49,697 nt of DNA. Origin: Spirogloea muscicola (Eukaryota; Streptophyta; Zygnematophyceae; Spirogloeales; Spirogloeaceae). Shown here one piece after another: positions 9,826-20,746 of this stretch. Position 1 is the stretch's first letter. Each line of letters opens with the position of its first letter. The stretch lies in contig WELB01000198.1 in assembly GCA_009602725.1 (NCBI GenBank), forward strand, positions 135,251-184,947, in the 5' to 3' direction. The position numbers were made by a program, and so were the translations under genes. The notes below the pieces were generated by a model. It was given only the letters and a program-made list of their open reading frames with translations, ran no database searches and was not told the origin of the DNA.

Positions 9826-12800
9826 CTATTGTTGTCTGAGATCCATGAGCTCAAATTTGAGCGAAGAATTCAGAAAGACATGGGAGCAGTGCTCGTAGAT
9901 GGCACCACCGTCTGCCGGCATTTCGTGAGGATGGAAGCCCCGCCGTTGACAGGACTGTATGACCTTGACGCCACCAGGCTCAGACAGCCGGAAGATGCCA
10001 TACCTCCTGCAATTCCGAAGCATTCACAGTGGAAGCATTGCTGGTGTTGGAAGTTGATGTTAAGCAATGTGAATGGGTGATCAATGCTTCATTGGCGGCC
10101 ACCTAAGCAGAACACTGCCAGTGACAGCGATGATGAAAGACTTGCCACAACCACTGGGCCACAACATATATATGAAGGTCATGTATCTCATTACCGAGAA
10201 GCGTCTGAAGGAGCCATCACAATAGCCACTGCTTCAGGAAGCATCACCTGCATCAAGCTAGCTTATCTCAGCCTGTATGACTTGCACAATGCTTGTCCTA
10301 ATGGAGAAACGGCAAGATCTTCATTCTCTCCAAAGCTTAAAAGTCTATTACAGCCTCACTTTCACGCAAGCGTAACATGGCCCAGGTAGGTGTTGACCTG
10401 ATATGAATAGTGCGTATGAAGATCAATGGATGACATAAAGCATGACTGAGATGGATGAGTCTGCAACAGGGCACATGTAAAGTGTGAGTATGGTTGTTCA
10501 AGAGGTATTCACTGAAACCTCTGGATGACTGCAAAGACATGAACCTAAGACCTCACATTGGCAATGACCTGTGATCTATGACAAGGATTGCAGGATAATA
10601 CAATGACATGAAACACCATCACAAATAGAAAGCCTACAAAATCCTCACACATCAAGGTGCAACATGCAAGATAGTCCACACTACATTGCTACTATCTCAC
10701 ATGTATCCAGCCCAGCTGAAACAATCCCCGCTTGTCCTGCACGTCAAAGATTTCCTCCTCATTGACAGTCTGGCACTGCACATGGACAGCAAGCCATTGC
10801 ATTGTCAAGTCTGTCATGAACGAGAACCTGGAAGAGAAGAAGCAGAAGCTCTTCTTAGTGGCTGTGAGTGATACAAGAGTTACAGGAGCTGCCATAGGAG
10901 GACTTACATGCACAGCATAGTTTGGTGCAGTGCAAGAGCTTATGTATTCATAGGAACACTCCTTATATGCTTTGGCAGGGCTTTAAGCTTCCCAGCATGA
11001 TTGTCATGCAGACGCCACGGAAAACAGGGTATACATTGGAAAGCAATGGTTTGAAATGGACATGGGCTCATTAGCATGACCAATGTACAGCTGATGATGA
11101 TGAGTTGTATAGATACCGAATCCGAAGTTGCCTCTTGCTTTGGCAGGATCAAAGTCGTAACGTAGAATGTCCCCTTCTTCTGTTACACAAGCCATTACAC
11201 AAGCCAGTAATAAACATGAGTCAGTATAGGAACTCAATCAGCCAACCAACTCCAACTCGCAAGTCGTCAGATCTATCTGGTAGTAACTTGACGACTTACT
11301 CAAAATGAGCACCAGTCCTTGCATACAAGCTTGCAAGCAGGAAACAATCAGACTACAATCTCCTTAAGTGGCATGCGCAGGCTGCTACCAGCAATCCAGC
11401 GAGGACTCCACAAGTCTCCAGATTCTTGGCTGTATTGGACTTGACCATCAGCATGAACTCCTCCATCATCTTTGCTGACTGCGCCATTCCAAGCAGGGTG
11501 GGCATGAACTTAGTGTCACCCTGCTCTGCCTGTAACATCTTGCCAGCTTCAACAGTGGCAAGCAGTTTATTGTGCCATATGAGCGTCCCAAGTCAATCAG
11601 AGGCAGACCACATAAGATCTCAACATGCTACAGGGACCTGCAAAAAGCCCCGTTACCAAGACTGCACAACTGTGGCAAAGGCGTGACATGCTTACTATAT
11701 GTACAGGCTTGGGACCTTTCGACTCCGCTGAATCCCCGTCAACAAGCAAAGGGACCCCTGGCCGAGGATCAGCCACCGCCGATGGAGGGATGCTCTCAGG
11801 TGGGCCCTCTGCAAATCTGACATGCCCGTTGTTGTGACGATCCAGATTTTGCACTGGGACTGCCATTGGCAGGTCTGATGGCTGCCTCACAACGTTGACC
11901 AGTGGAGCTATGTCCTGCCCTTCTTCTGCCAGCTGTGACGCCGGCTCAGCGGCGACTGGGGCCTCTGCCTCTGGCCAAAGTACAGGCTCCCTATTGGCCT
12001 CTGGATCTGAGGATGTTGTTCTCGTGGATGCGACCGGTCTCAGCGGCTGGAGGCTGTAGGAAAGAGGGAAGTTGTGCTCAATGTGATTAGACTTGATACT
12101 CAGATCAAGTCAGTCAATTCTGGAAACGCCATGCCCAAAGCTGCACTCTATGATGTAAGTGATAAGAGTCTCTCAGAGCAGGTTGTGGTACTTTGAGAGG
12201 CTTTGACCCCCTTTCATCTTGACAACTTCCAAAAAAGCAAGCCAAACAGGATGTCCTCATGTAATAGCTACTGTTATATCACGTACCTTGGCATCTCAAT
12301 AGGGGTGCTGTCTATGTAGCTTGGGTACTGAACCTGCAGTAGGAGGGATTTTGTTTTAGCTGAAAAATAAGTACAAAGGCATACGATTAATTGACTCACA
12401 GAACCTGTGTCCTGGGAGAATAGGCTTCAGTATGCAGTCAACTGCAGTCAAGTAAATCAAGCATGGCTTGATGCTCTTGGACGCTCAGCCTGCATGCCCA
12501 GGCAGGTCGGCTTAGACCTTCTCTTACTCTTTGTAAGGCCCGTGAAGGCTCTGCTCGGGCCCTTTGGCTTGGAAGTTGGAGGAAGGAGTGCCGCGAAAGA
12601 GTCTCTTCCCGCGGCAAGGGAATGGACAGTGACCTGCAGGAGACGGACATCTTTGAGGGCGGAGCTGCCGTGCTCTAAATCTTCCAGGTGCTCAGGTATT
12701 TCTCCAAGAACTGTGCAGACCTAAGCCCTTATAACATCGAAGTCGTAGGTCTGTTGACCTTCCTACGGACCTGCCTGACCGTACTCCAGAAAGCCGTCTC

Positions 12801-14150
12801 CCAAAGCTACTTTCAGTAAGCGTGCTCACATATTTCTCAAGGAGCTTGAAAGATCTGCATGTGATGGAGGACCAGCTGGCTGACTTCTGGCAAGTGCGCT
12901 CCAGTCAGGCGAGCCAGTGAGGAAGTCCATAGCATCGCCACTGCAAGCGTAGCTCTGCAAGGCCACAGACCATGCAGCGGCTACATCACCAAGCTAGTCT
13001 CAAGTTACAACCAACCTCTGATAGTCAATATGTGCTTCCAAGTCCCTTCAGCTTGCAGCATAGCCAGGCAGGGGCTTGTTGTCAACAACGAACATCATCT
13101 CGAGGTGCCAGACTTCTTGGCAGGCAATCATTGGGGAAGTAGGCAGGCCTCACCGCACCGCTGGGTGCCGCAAACGCGGACTGCCGCGGAGGCGCGAGGC
13201 TTGCAGGGCGAGCACCCCTCTCAATCGCTGAGATGATCTGCTTTGCCTTTGGCTGCAGCCTCTCCAGCTCCGTCACAACTTCCCTCAGCCTCTGCAGCTC
13301 AAAGCAAGGCGCTCTCAGGGTGCTCACTGCTGAGTATTGCGTCCACAGGATGATGTTTCCTCCATCATACCATCATGCCCGAGTGCGGCTGCTCTTGAGT
13401 CTTCAGTAAAGTCCCCCCCTTCAATGACAACACACAGGCCTGCTCCATGCCTGCATATCACTGCGACGTCCTCGCCAGCCAGGTTTGCTGGCTGCAGTAA
13501 GGCCCTAACTTGCTGTAGTAAGGCCCTAACAGATGACAAACAGGTGTACGCAATGACACACCCACCTTCAAGAAGTCAGCTCGCTCGTGGGGGAAGGATG
13601 CGTAGTACTCTCGGTGTGCCGGGATGGTTTCCATAATGAGGCTGAAAGCCATCAACGCATGCACTCAGCACTTGAGCCACTGTACAAGGTGTCTACCTCC
13701 CTGCCTGACTGGTGGGCACAAGTGCTACTGGGCGGCGCCTCTGTCGTGCAACGACGAAGGCTGTCCAGGGACAACCACGGCTGTAGAGACAAGCGGCTGG
13801 ACGTCGAAAGCGGGACGAAGTAGATAATGGCACGCTGGCGGCCATGCGCACCTGGAGAAGCGCAGGAGGAGGACATAGAGCTCCAGGACGTTGTCCTCTG
13901 CCCGATAGATGCTTGCCTGCGCAGAGCAGGCGCTTGGTCCCAGGCAGTGTCAGTCCCTGGCAGCGCTTCCCGCGATTGTCCGCGACTGACAGTAGAGAGC
14001 AGCACAAGCCAGCTATGTCTTGCCGGGACTCTTCGCAGCGTCGAGGCTGACCTGCCGGAGGACGTTGTCGGCGCTGCGGTAGTAGTACTTGATCGGCAGC
14101 CGATTGTCCACCTCCAGCTTCCGCGTCTGCTCCTCCAGGAAGCCCCCCAT
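9826..14150 (-). CDS. AMSH: AMSH-type JAMM ubiquitin-specific protease
   Basis: A zinc metalloprotease that in this family cleaves Lys63-linked ubiquitin chains on endosomal cargo. Exons read on the minus strand: 14150-14052, 13916-13852, 13641-13566, 13291-13154, then an unresolved stretch, 12633-12528, 12333-12287, 12053-11696, 11478-11389, 11179-11117, 10775-10701, 10460-10398, 10247-10195 and 10006-9826. All junctions checked agree in phase. The protein has about 470 residues or slightly more. The N-terminal MIT-like helices include NRLPIKYYYRSADN and ETIPAHREYYASFP. A Pro/Ala-rich linker follows, then the catalytic domain. The JAMM motif is complete: Glu in NLETCGVLAG, and WIH/THPSQSCFMSSID across an exon junction. 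The second zinc site of AMSH is also there (DLHTHYSYQ and CQRRGFHPH). One small exon between 13154 and 12633 is not placed. The order and motifs match plant AMSH proteins. Confidence 0.95.
13491..13535 (+). repeat. 21-bp tandem repeat in AMSH intron
   Basis: Two copies of a TTGCTGYAGTAAGGCCCTAAC-like unit stand head to tail, differing by one or two bases. They lie in the intron between the third and fourth AMSH exons. Confidence 0.75.
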
Positions 14151-14429
14151 GGCGGCCGCCCGCGCGCGTGGTCCCGTTACACGACGCACATGCGATGAGC
14201 ACTGTGCTGGCTTGGAGAGAGTCGTCAATGGCCGCTCAGCGTTGAGCCGCCGCCGCCGCCGCCGCCGCCTCCATCGCCGCCGCCGTCGCCGCCGCTGCCG
14301 CCGCCGACTCCGACGCTCAGCCGCTCTCGTGGCGCCGGCGGTGGCAGTGGCAGGCGCGGCCGCCTCGCCGCCGTGACGGGGGCGGGCGCTGGTGTGACAA
14401 CCAGAGAGTACCGGAAGGTTGCGGGTAAG
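14151..14429. repeat. AMSH upstream region with CCG tract
   Basis: A GCCGCCGCC-type tract at 14245-14330 lies about 100 bp upstream of the AMSH start codon, where it would fall in the 5' untranslated region or core promoter. No TATA-like box is evident. Confidence 0.5.
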
Positions 14430-14510
14430 TGAGAAGTGGCATTCCCAATGGGGGCAAGGGCTATGAAAAGCCAGCCCGAAAAGAATTGACAAAGGTAATA
14501 GAGAAAGAAA
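14430..14510 (-). repeat. Hairpin tail fragment, inverted
   Basis: ATTCCCAATGGGGGCAAGGG, then GAAAAGCCAGCCCGAAAAG, then AATTGACAAAGGT is the reverse complement of the tail at 24885-24945. The region between it and 14789 shows nothing recognisable. Confidence 0.6.
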
Positions 14511-14788
14511 GAAGGAAAGTGCGCTCGCATAGAGAGCGAGAGAGCGGCCACTGGTGTGAAATGAGTGGCCGTAAAAGCCAGCCAGGTCCATACAGATGGT
14601 GTTCACGATTAAATATATATAGGGGAGCCATAGAGCAGGCAAACAGGGCGCTCGTAGGAGGTACGGGGTGACGGGGTTGTGGCTTAAGTCTCACGTAGAC
14701 TGGGCGGTTCTGCCCCTTAGCGTCTCACGTTAAGCCGGAGAAGCTCTTACACCCTGCAGACGAGCTTTGGGCTCGCCTGGAAGAGGAA

Positions 14789-15100
14789 GCGCGGCCAGAT
14801 TGACTGGTGGCTGGGAAAGGCCAGCCCAAAGGAATGGACAAGGTCTGAGGGAGCCTGAGTGCGAACGACTAGGACTAAGACATCAGCTAGGGAACGCTCA
14901 GTAACCTCTAGTCAGGAGATGCAAGTCCGAGTAGCTAGCTGGCTGAAAGACGTCGCCCTGACGGAAGCCGGAGGCCGCCGCCAAAGCTCGGCCTGCGCGC
15001 AAGTGAATCGCGAAGGCAAAGGGACCGCTGCATCGAGACGGCAAAACGCATACGGAACACTTGAGCGAGGGACCCGGCGACGTTGAAGCCGGGCTGCTCG
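14789..15100 (-). mobile_element. Truncated retroelement 3' end, subfamily B, inverted
   Basis: This is the inverted partner of the 5661-6130 copy. On the minus strand it reads HLRAGRALAAASGFRQGD and ends SDLHLLTRGY with the stop at 14900-14898. The tail follows with AACGACTAGGACTAAGACAT in plus orientation and the hairpin TGGCTGGGAAAGGCCAGCCC near 14810-14829. The two copies share sequence over about 300 bp and enclose the TPR and AMSH genes. Confidence 0.7.
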
Positions 15101-15363
15101 CCCTGCTGCCCGAGGCGGCGGGCCGCTGCACGCCGCGCCAGGCGGTGGAGCAAGTCAATCCATTTCGAGCCAAAGGCTCCGTGCACGTCGACAGCCAGTG
15201 GAACGAACTCGTCTCCCACCGGGTGATCCGAGTACTTCCGTTCCTTTTGGCTCTTCATCAACGTGCAGGGCGTGCTCTAAGTCAGGCCTCCGGCTTTCGT
15301 GGCGGCGCTCCAGCTCCCCAAGTTAGCTTGTCAGATTTGTTTGTGCTCACCCGTGGGTACTAA
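15101..15363 (+). mobile_element. Truncated retroelement 3' end, plus strand
   Basis: A frame reads HQRAGRALSQASGF, then VSLSDLFVLTRGY, with the stop at 15361-15363. It overlaps the end of the minus-strand copy at 14789-15100, so one inserted into or beside the other. Little of the tail is recognisable after the stop. Confidence 0.6.
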
Positions 15364-15519
15364 TGTCATCTTAGGTACCTTAGATTAGGTCTCCGTATTA
15401 TGTAGCATTGTTTAGTCTGCACTCGACTCTGCCTGAACAATGTATTGGCTTGAATTGGCCTCCCTTTCAATTCATGCGCCCCGCGCGCCTTCTCTCTCTT
15501 TCGCCCGCCGCTTGGCTGA

Positions 15520-16010
15520 CTGCGTAGCCCGCCTGGAAGGCCAGCCAAACGCATGGACGAATGCGTGTGTTAAAAAGATGGAGGGCCATTTGTGGCAAAG
15601 TTCAAAGGCAAGCACATTGACAAATGTACGTCACCTGCTGCTAAGCTGACCCGCTCAGTAACCACGAGTTAGCACATAGAGGTCGCTAATTGATGCCCGA
15701 ATACCGGACGGCAATCGACAAGCTCTTGAGCTACCAGCCAAGCCTCGACCAGCTTTCTGATGCAACGCATGAGCCTGAGCTCGCTGCAGACAAGCTGACA
15801 CTCGAGAACGCAAGAATGACAAGTAGGCTGCCGGCATGCTCATCTGAGCTGGAAGCCGTGGTGATGAACATTACATTGCTTACTTCCACGATGGCGTGGT
15901 AGCTGGCGTCGAGCATCAGGCCCGCCAGGGTGTCCCGTAGGAGGTTATGGACGCCCACCACCTCCGGGCCTGTGGGACACCGCAGCATGTGGGTGGCAAG
16001 GGCTGCCTTG
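15520..16010 (-). mobile_element. Retroelement 3' part, subfamily A, degenerate endonuclease-like domain
   Basis: This is the sister of the 4690-5365 copy on the same strand. The region 16006-15918 keeps MLRCPTGPEVVGVHNLLRD and LAGLM. The centre, where the first copy has TLDIVGV and VDVVV, is deleted or scrambled. The end keeps SDLYVLTRGY with the stop at 15657-15655 and the subfamily A tail to about 15570. A hairpin-tail-like GGAAGGCCAGCC lies at 15536-15547. The copy is inactive. Confidence 0.65.
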
Positions 16011-16078
16011 AATACAGAGGATGTGGATAGCCATACAGTAACCTTATAGCATCTGCTGTCTATATATAATGTCGTGTA

Positions 16079-16200
16079 TTAGAAACAAATGTAGGCCAAA
16101 TGGCCAAGTACAAAGGCAAGCACATCTGAAGATCTACATAACCTACAGCAGATTGACCCGCTCAATAACCACGGGTATATATCTCTCTGCTTGCTCAGGC
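16079..16200 (-). mobile_element. Subfamily A tail, inverted
   Basis: It is nearly identical, inverted, to 255-370: CCAAATGGCCAAGTAC, AGGCAAGCACATCT, GATCTACATAACCTACAGCA and GATTGACCCGCTCAATAACC. The coding end is reduced to a TRGY-stop remnant. Confidence 0.65.
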
Positions 16201-16974
16201 CAAGCATGCGAGCATCGAAATTTCTGAGCCTCGGTAACGCCAAGTCAGCAGCCAAAACTTGAAAGTCTGGCAGCAGGAGAAACGACAGCAGCAGAGTTTG
16301 TGAAGGCAGGCCAACTAGTGTCGAAAAGCCATGACTTGCAAGCTCTAGCGAGCTTTCCCTACCTTTGGCAGGGACCAATATGGGCAATGATTTTTCTGGG
16401 AGGACCAACTATTTGTTGCCCGTGTCCAGGTGCTAATTCGTGTGTAGTGAAAAGCGAAGCAAGCTCAGTTGACTAGCCTTGCCACCAGTACCAGTACACA
16501 CGAATTAGAGCTAAATTCACTTTGCAATTGGTTGTCGTGGTCTTGCCACTCCTTCGCGCAGCACAGCCGGCGTTCGTCCCCAGGACAATAGGGGCCTTGA
16601 AGCCTGGAAGAGAGATTCGTGGCCCAGGGGGCTAAGACCTTCCGAGGTGTGGCGCACTTGCTGCTTCTGCACCTCCTCAGCCGCCTGTTCCCTCTGGCGC
16701 AAGCCAGGGATGCGTTGGGCGGCAGATTAAGCAAGTGCTCACAAAAGGGTATCTAGCAGCCTCTCAGCCTTATGGCATGTCCTTGTGGCTGCTGCATTGC
16801 TGCCTGACGTAAATGCATCAATGTTGCAAGCTGTCTAGCAAGGGTGCTGGAAACTGTTCGTCTGAAGGAGCATGAGGAGGCAGCCTTAGCTATCAGCTGC
16901 TACTTTGTGCGGGATTGGAAGAAGTATCTGGCTGCGAGATCAGAGGCTGCTAGTGTACTGAAAATGAAATGGGA
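16201..16974. other. DHDPS downstream region, no gene seen
   Basis: It holds the presumed 3' untranslated region of the DHDPS gene (minus strand). A direct repeat of AATTxGTGTGTAxTG-like sequence lies around 16434-16505, where CACACGAATTAG and its reverse complement occur. No coding signal is visible. Confidence 0.4.
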
Positions 16975-19275
16975 CTAATATCTTGACAGTAGGTGGAAGT
17001 TGTCATCGTCCAGAACTTGGACAGACTTTGCACCGACGAAGTGCTCCAGGCCAAGCTCCTCCACAATGTTCTTGAACTCAACCCGCTTGTCCAGGCTCAG
17101 AGGCACATATGGGAGCCGAAAGACAGGCCTAATGAGGCCCAACTGCGCCAGCGCAGTGTTCAGCCCAATGGGATTTGGCTCAACAAATAACCAGCTTATC
17201 AAAGGTGCCAACCGCTGCGCAAGGTCGTCATCGCATCCCTCCATCAGTTTACGCATCAGCTTGGGCACAAGCGTGCTGGCCACAGATATGACACCCTGCG
17301 CTCCTGCTTGCCATCGTGCTTCATGGCACTGATCATCATTCCCGCTCCACACTGTCATGCCCTTGCCAGTGTAACCTGCAATTCTCTGTGCAGACAAGCA
17401 CAAGAGCACGTGTGACCTGAGCACAAGCAATGTCACTTCCCTCTAGCACACAACATTCTCTGACCTCACTTGGAGAGCATGCGCTCTTCCTCAAGGCACA
17501 AGTGCAACGCCTCACCTCGTTTCCCATGCACTCTTTGACACCTATGAAATTAGGATTACTAATGAGCTGCTCCATAACAGCTGGCGGAATATCCTGCCCT
17601 GTCCGGGCAGGAACGTTGTAGATGATGCCTGGTCCAATAGAGAGAACAGACCTACAAAGCGCCAGAGACAGACTGCTGTCAGCAAGTCAAATTTCTTGGC
17701 TTAGACTGCATGCAAGGTCCTACTAGGTGCCAAATCACGCCACTTCTGAGGATCTCACGACAGTCATACATTTACTGCCACCACAGATAGCACCAGATAT
17801 CAAGCCCCTTAAGCCTAGCCCTAAGACTACAACGCCCTGAATACCATGGGCGCAAAAGCCTTCAAGAAGCAACCCTAAACATTTCAGACAGGGTAAACTT
17901 GGGCAGTGACATTTGACACGGAGTTCGACTATATACTTTTTCTTGAAGAATCATTAGCCGGCTGGACTGCACCAAGAAAGCGTCAAAGATAGTCATCTTC
18001 AGGCCCATATTTCACCTGAAATGAGTTGCGAGGCCTTCCATAGACGTCTTCCCGTAATAAGGATTGATCTGGAGGGCAGCATGCATTCCCACTGCAAAGC
18101 CCTGCTCTGTCGCATGCACCGCCTCAGACGTGCTATTGCTGCCGGTGTTGCCAATGACCTTCCAGAATGAAAGCAACAACGGATGACATTAACTAAGAGA
18201 GAAAGAAACAGCTCTCAATGGAAGGTAATGGCCGTGAGAGGCCAGCCCAGAGGAGATGTACAAGGTCTGAAAGTGCCAAAAGGCACAAAACAAGAGAGAG
18301 GGAGTGAATGTGCTGCAGTCCTTCACTTACAAGAGTGCTGCGATAAGAGCTACAGTGTGGATTGCCTCACTTTAAGCCCACATAGTAACTACACATATGG
18401 CTGCTGTGAGGCACTGGCAAGAGCAGGCCCCTTGCTTGACTTGTACTCAGCAGCAATAAGGAATCTTACCTTGATGCGATCTCCAAAACATACGACCGTG
18501 TGGGCAATGAGCATGATGTGCTCATCCCAGTTCATCAAGTGTCCCTCGCCTGTTGTTCCGCCAACAATAAGACCCTCTGCCCCGCTTTCTATCTGCCAAA
18601 ACCCAGCCTCAAAGTGCAATTAGAGATGACAGCTGTTGCCTTTACTACATACAGGCTTCTATCCATGACAGGCGTGAGGCAAGTTTTGGCAAAGCTGAGT
18701 CCTACAAAACTAAATAGGTCAGCTGACCTGGCTGTTGACAAGTCTGTCATAGGCTTGCAGGTCGAACTTGCCAGACTCGGGCAGGTACGGCGTCTTGATG
18801 GCTGTGATCAAACGGAGACTCTGAACGGCCTCCACAGGCGTGCTGCACTGACGACAGGACGTGCGGGCAGAGCCCGAGGGGTAATGAATCAGTATGAAAA
18901 GGGGGCGGGGATTATGCGGCTGATGAGCAGCTGGCTTTAGCCTTGCTGGTGCAGATTACGTCATCCGCCATGCCGGATCTTTGGCTACGTCTCAACATCA
19001 ACTTTGCACAAAGCAGAAGGAGGGCCTTCCAAATGACGCCTCATCACTAGCTTAGCACAAGCTTTCTCTGTGAGTGACGTGATGTCCAGGTTTCCTGGCC
19101 TTCGACGGGAAGGGGCTAGACCGCGCGAGGTGAACGTGCAACTGCCAGGAACCCCGCGCTCAAATGCAGGAGTGCCTTGGACGGCATATGAGGATCCAAA
19201 AAGCGCCAGTGGTACGGCCAAGGGAGGCGCACGTCTGACGCCTAAGCGCCTCACTTCGCCTTGCAGGACGCTCAT
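16975..19275 (-). CDS. DHDPS: 4-hydroxy-tetrahydrodipicolinate synthase (DHDPS), plastid
   Basis: Catalyses condensation of pyruvate with aspartate semialdehyde, the first committed step of lysine synthesis by the diaminopimelate route, normally in the plastid. Exons on the minus strand: 18842-18728, 18592-18470, 18158-18016, 17651-17516 and 17385-16975, all in phase. A likely transit-peptide exon starts at 19275 and ends near 19040 (Arg-rich, few acidic residues; donor uncertain). Active-site residues are present: GGTTGEG (Thr pair), NPYYGKTS (Tyr), NVPARTGQD (Arg) and GVKECMGN (Schiff-base Lys). The Trp-Asp-Glu-His stretch of the lysine-feedback site ([10 protein letters not shown]) is kept, so feedback inhibition is likely. 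The C terminus FHLLSRY matches the plant form. A repeat tail lies in intron 18159-18469. Confidence 0.95.
18215..18310 (-). repeat. Hairpin tail fragment inside a DHDPS intron
   Basis: GGCCGTGAGAGGCCAGCCCA and ACAAGGTCTGAAAG match the inverted tail at 6240-6300. It lies between two DHDPS exons on the gene's own strand, so the tail would be transcribed in the pre-mRNA. Confidence 0.6.
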
Positions 19276-19399
19276 GCTGGCGAGACGCACAGCCGGCGGC
19301 CCAACTCTCGTGCCAGCTTCAGCGAGTCCCTGTGCGCGGACTCAGTACGTCCATTTCATGGGAGAAGGTCTCTCTCTTGCACACCTGGTCTTCAGTTCG

Positions 19400-19870
19400 T
19401 CGCTCCGCATCGGCAGCGGCGCCGCCTGCATCAGCGCCGCGCGCGGCGGCGCCGTGCCACCCTGCCGCCACCGCCGACGGCGGCTCGGCGCTGCCGAGAG
19501 GCCTCCCCCGGCACCCAGCTCGAGGGCCGCCATGGCGCCTGAAGGACGCCTTGCGGCGGCCGCACGGCGGCGGCGGCGGCTGCTTGGGCCCCCCGTGGAT
19601 TTTGGAAGTCGCCAAATGGCCTTTCGCCAAGGTAGCCCCACGCGTGTCTACATACCGTCTGGTATCCGGGCACGAGTTAGCGACCTCGACGTGCTGGCTC
19701 GTTACTACTGAGCGGGTCAGCTTAGCAGCAGGTGATGTACAGCTGACGATGTGCCTAGCCTTCGGACTGGGCTGGCCAATCAAAGCCATCGCCCTCTTAA
19801 TTGAAGGACCTTGTACTTGTACTTGGCCACTCAGGCCCTCCTCACTCCGTAATGCTCCAATTCCTATGGT
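19400..19870 (+). mobile_element. Subfamily A retroelement 3' end in a GC-rich block
   Basis: GC-rich trinucleotide sequence (19420-19580) is followed by a frame ending SDLDVLARYY with the stop at 19709-19711. The subfamily A tail follows: GAGCGGGTCAGCTTAGCAGC, AGGTGATGTACA, then GTACTTGGCCACTCAGGCCC near 19815-19835. The long frames over 19070-19892 on both strands arise from this block and are not treated as genes. Confidence 0.6.
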
Positions 19871-20746
19871 AGCGGACTGGGCTACCCGATAGTAGTAGTT
19901 TAGTTAGTAATTAGTAGTCAGCCATTAGCGGTGTCTGCTGCATCGGCCTACACTGTTGGCGCCCTTCTAAGCGACAAGTGTCCACGACCTTCCTTTGCCA
20001 TAAACAGCCGTTGCTCCAAAATGGAGCACACAGATCTCTACTGCAAAGGGATTGACTTATGTAGCAGCTACATTTCTATCACGCAAGTAGCTATTGATAC
20101 TCCAACATGCTACTTAGCCTACCTCACTTCTCGGCCATTCCTCTAGGCTGCTCAACCAGAGTCACAGTCCTGAAGCAGCCACGCCCACGTCGCTTTGAGT
20201 TCCTTTGCTAGTGACCATCCCCATGGATGAGTCATTCTACATAGGATACGAAGACTCTGATCTCATGTACACAAGCCGCTCTTCCAGATCTCATGTATTA
20301 CAAGCTGCTATGCATGAAGCTGCAGTCAGCCACACAACAGGCTTGCTCAACATCACGATGACTTTTCGACGACGTGTGAGTTTCTTGGAGCCAAAGTTTG
20401 CGCCTTTGGTCTCGCAATTCAAGCTTCAACTGCAGGCATGTTTTTTGTTGTGTCCTGCGGCTGTCATTTAAGGCATGTCCTAACGCATTCGCCTTTGCGA
20501 GGGCAAATATTTGTAGCTGCAAAGAGTACAGTTCTGTGATCTAAGTAGTCTGGCATACTAGAATGAAACGACAACAAGTCTAGGAATACCTGCATTTCAA
20601 TGACATGCCCCGTGCTGCATGGCAAAGAGCTCGCAAAGGCTGTCCTTGTCATGAATGTTCAACTGCTGTGTATGTACACTGCCCAGATGTAACCAGGCTA
20701 TGAATGGCAGTTGATAAGAATGTATGTAGGTAGGCATGGGTATAAG
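19871..20746. other. Intergenic, no gene recognised
   Basis: Composition is AT-richer with short frames only. It probably contains the 3' untranslated region of the acyltransferase-like gene (minus strand) and upstream DNA of DHDPS beyond the repeat. Confidence 0.4.

Noticed and set aside
14013-14642. Minus-strand 209-codon frame with Arg-rich region
   Set aside because: Its last part is AMSH exon 1; the rest translates a CCG tract and an inverted repeat tail upstream of the AMSH start.
19070-19892. Long overlapping frames on both strands
   Set aside because: They cover a GC-rich trinucleotide block plus a retroelement end; only the DHDPS transit-peptide exon on the minus strand is retained.
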